The notes below the pieces were generated by a model that searched no databases, had not been told where the DNA came from, and saw only the letters and a list, made by a program, of their open reading frames with translations. A stretch of 5,787 nt of DNA from Calditrichia bacterium (lineage in GTDB: Bacteria; Calditrichota; Calditrichia; RBG-13-44-9; J075): positions 1 to 5,787 of the forward strand of contig JACKAP010000046.1 in NCBI GenBank assembly GCA_020635015.1, written 5' to 3'. Made by a program: the position numbers and the translations under genes. Positions 4,682-5,787 of this stretch are shown here, piece by piece; positions within the stretch are counted from its first letter, which is position 1; each line of letters begins with the position of its first letter.

Positions 4682-5787
4682 GCACCGCCCAATTAGAAAT
4701 TCAATTGGTAGCCGCGGTGGTGGCGGTCGCCTGCTCCTTACCGGGCGTATTCCTGATCCTGCGCCGCATGGCGATGATGAGCGATGCCATCAGCCACGCC
4801 ATCCTGTTCGGGATAGTGCTGGCGTTTTTCGTGGTGGAAGACATCACCTCGCCCTTTCTGGTGGTCGGCGCCGCCCTCACCGGGGTACTGACGGTCAGCC
4901 TGGTGGAAGCGCTGCATCGCACCCGCCTGGTCAAAGCGGATGCCGCCATCGGGCTGGTGTTCCCGGTGCTCTTCAGCATCGGGGTGATTCTGATTGCCCG
5001 CTACGCCGGCAATGTACACCTGGATATCGACGCGGTGCTGCTGGGGGAGCTGGCCTTTGCCCCCTTCAACCGCTTCGTGGTCGCAGGTTACGATCTCGGC
5101 CCGATCTCCTTTTACGTGATGGGCGGCATTTTACTACTGAACATTCTGTTCATCGCCCTGTTTTATAAAGAGCTCAAGCTGGCCTCTTTCGACGCCGGGT
5201 TGGCAGCGGCGATCGGCTTTTCGCCCACCCTGATCCATTACGCCCTGATGACCCAGGTCTCCCTCACTGCCGTGGGAGCGTTCGATGCGGTCGGCTCTAT
5301 CCTGGTGGTGGCGCTGATGGTTGCCCCGCCGGCAGCCGCCTACCTGCTCACCGACCGCCTCTCCCGGATGTTGCTGATCAGTGCCGGGGTGGGCATCGCC
5401 AGCGCCATCGGCGGCTACTGGACGGCGAACCTGTTCGATGTCAACATCGCCGGGTCGATGGCCTCGATGGCCGGATTGATCTTTCTGCTGGTCTACCTCA
5501 CCGCTCCGGGACGGGGATTGATCGCAGTGGCCCGGCGCAACCTACACCAGCGCTGGGAATTTGCCCAGCGGATGCTGGCGGTGCATCTGCTGCATCACCA
5601 GGGACTGCCGGAGGCGCAGCAGGAATGCCATGTGCATAGCGTGCATGAGCATCTGAACTGGGAGCAAGAGTTTGCCCGGCGGGTGGCCCGATTGGCTGAA
5701 AAAGAAGGCCTGATCTACCAGGAACGCGGTCTGCTGCTACTCACCGGCAAAGGCCGCGATCTGGCAGAGGAGGCGATGCTGTATTAG
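4678..5787 (+). CDS. troD: Metal ABC transporter permease with His-rich C-terminal winged-helix-like tail (TroD family, ABC-3)
   Basis: Second channel subunit of the importer, 369 residues, close to T. pallidum TroD (367). The core, residues 1-283, has hydrophobic stretches at about 8-28, 40-53, 58-76, 90-107, 145-163, 184-222 (probably two), 229-247 and 258-276. Motifs are MAMMSDAISHAILFGIVLAF (31-50) and GSILVVALMVAPPAAAYLL (206-224). It ends in LTAPGRGL, then a basic, amphipathic cytosolic tail of about 85 residues. The tail has a His/Cys-rich part, H303, H306, H307, then C317-H318-V-H320-S-V-H323-E-H325. It is followed by a helix pair (EQEFARRVARLAEKEGLI) and a wing-like end (LLLLTGKGRDLAEEAM), parallel to the LTESG end of the repressor. 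Such tails are known in part of this permease family; the metal-ligand-like cluster is notable. The gene and the window end together at TAG 5785-5787, so nothing can be said about a terminator or later operon genes. Confidence 0.94.
   Translation: MSTAQLEIQLVAAVVAVACSLPGVFLILRRMAMMSDAISHAILFGIVLAFFVVEDITSPFLVVGAALTGVLTVSLVEALHRTRLVKADAAIGLVFPVLFSIGVILIARYAGNVHLDIDAVLLGELAFAPFNRFVVAGYDLGPISFYVMGGILLLNILFIALFYKELKLASFDAGLAAAIGFSPTLIHYALMTQVSLTAVGAFDAVGSILVVALMVAPPAAAYLLTDRLSRMLLISAGVGIASAIGGYWTANLFDVNIAGSMASMAGLIFLLVYLTAPGRGLIAVARRNLHQRWEFAQRMLAVHLLHHQGLPEAQQECHVHSVHEHLNWEQEFARRVARLAEKEGLIYQERGLLLLTGKGRDLAEEAMLY

Overview
The window holds a complete five-gene divalent-metal uptake locus on the + strand: a DtxR/MntR-type metal-dependent repressor followed by a TroA/ZnuA-type ABC importer made of a solute-binding lipoprotein, an ATPase and two permeases. 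On the - strand, facing away from it, lies the N-terminal 60% or so of an NAD kinase cut by the left edge. Nothing in the window is typical of phage or IS elements. Coding GC is fairly high, the intergenic stretches are more AT-rich, and the binding protein is a lipoprotein with a short signal peptide ending in a Ser-Cys lipobox. Intergenic DNA carries simple heptamer (GGATGAA-like) and octamer (CCCATCAA-like) arrays. This suggests an uncultured Gram-negative bacterium, perhaps of the Bacteroidota/Calditrichota (FCB) sphere, but the taxonomic guess is weak.

Layout: 1-506 nadK (-, partial, TTG start). 507-697 is a divergent control region with a candidate nadK promoter (-), a candidate promoter for the repressor (+) and a strong 20-bp dyad just downstream of that promoter that looks like a DtxR-family operator. 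698-1372 is the repressor. 1375-1429 is a perfect inverted repeat with 21-bp arms, starting 2 nt after the repressor stop. 1430-1500 is an AT-rich leader without a convincing promoter. 1501-2445 is the binding protein (troA-like). 2446-2593 is a 148-nt gap filled with heptamer and inverted octamer repeats. 2594-3424 is the ATPase (troB-like), whose C-terminal tail is encoded by heptamer repeat DNA. 3425-3550 is a second repeat-bearing gap. 3551-4681 (troC-like) and 4678-5787 (troD-like) are two permeases overlapping by ATGA; the window ends exactly on the last stop codon.

How it works together: the lipoprotein captures Mn2+ and/or Zn2+ outside the inner membrane (ligands H71, H138, H204 and D284, the His3-Asp pattern of Treponema TroA), passes it to the TroC/TroD permease pair, and the ATPase drives import. 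When cytosolic metal is high, the metal-loaded repressor should bind the dyad at the start of the transcript and shut the locus down. Both permeases carry a long cytosolic C-terminal tail resembling the winged-helix domain of DtxR-type repressors, and the TroD tail adds a His/Cys cluster. A direct metal- or DNA-sensing role of these tails is the most interesting possibility here. The system as a whole is a recognisable family, not a new one; the unusual parts are the fused tails and the repeat-packed gaps inside the operon.
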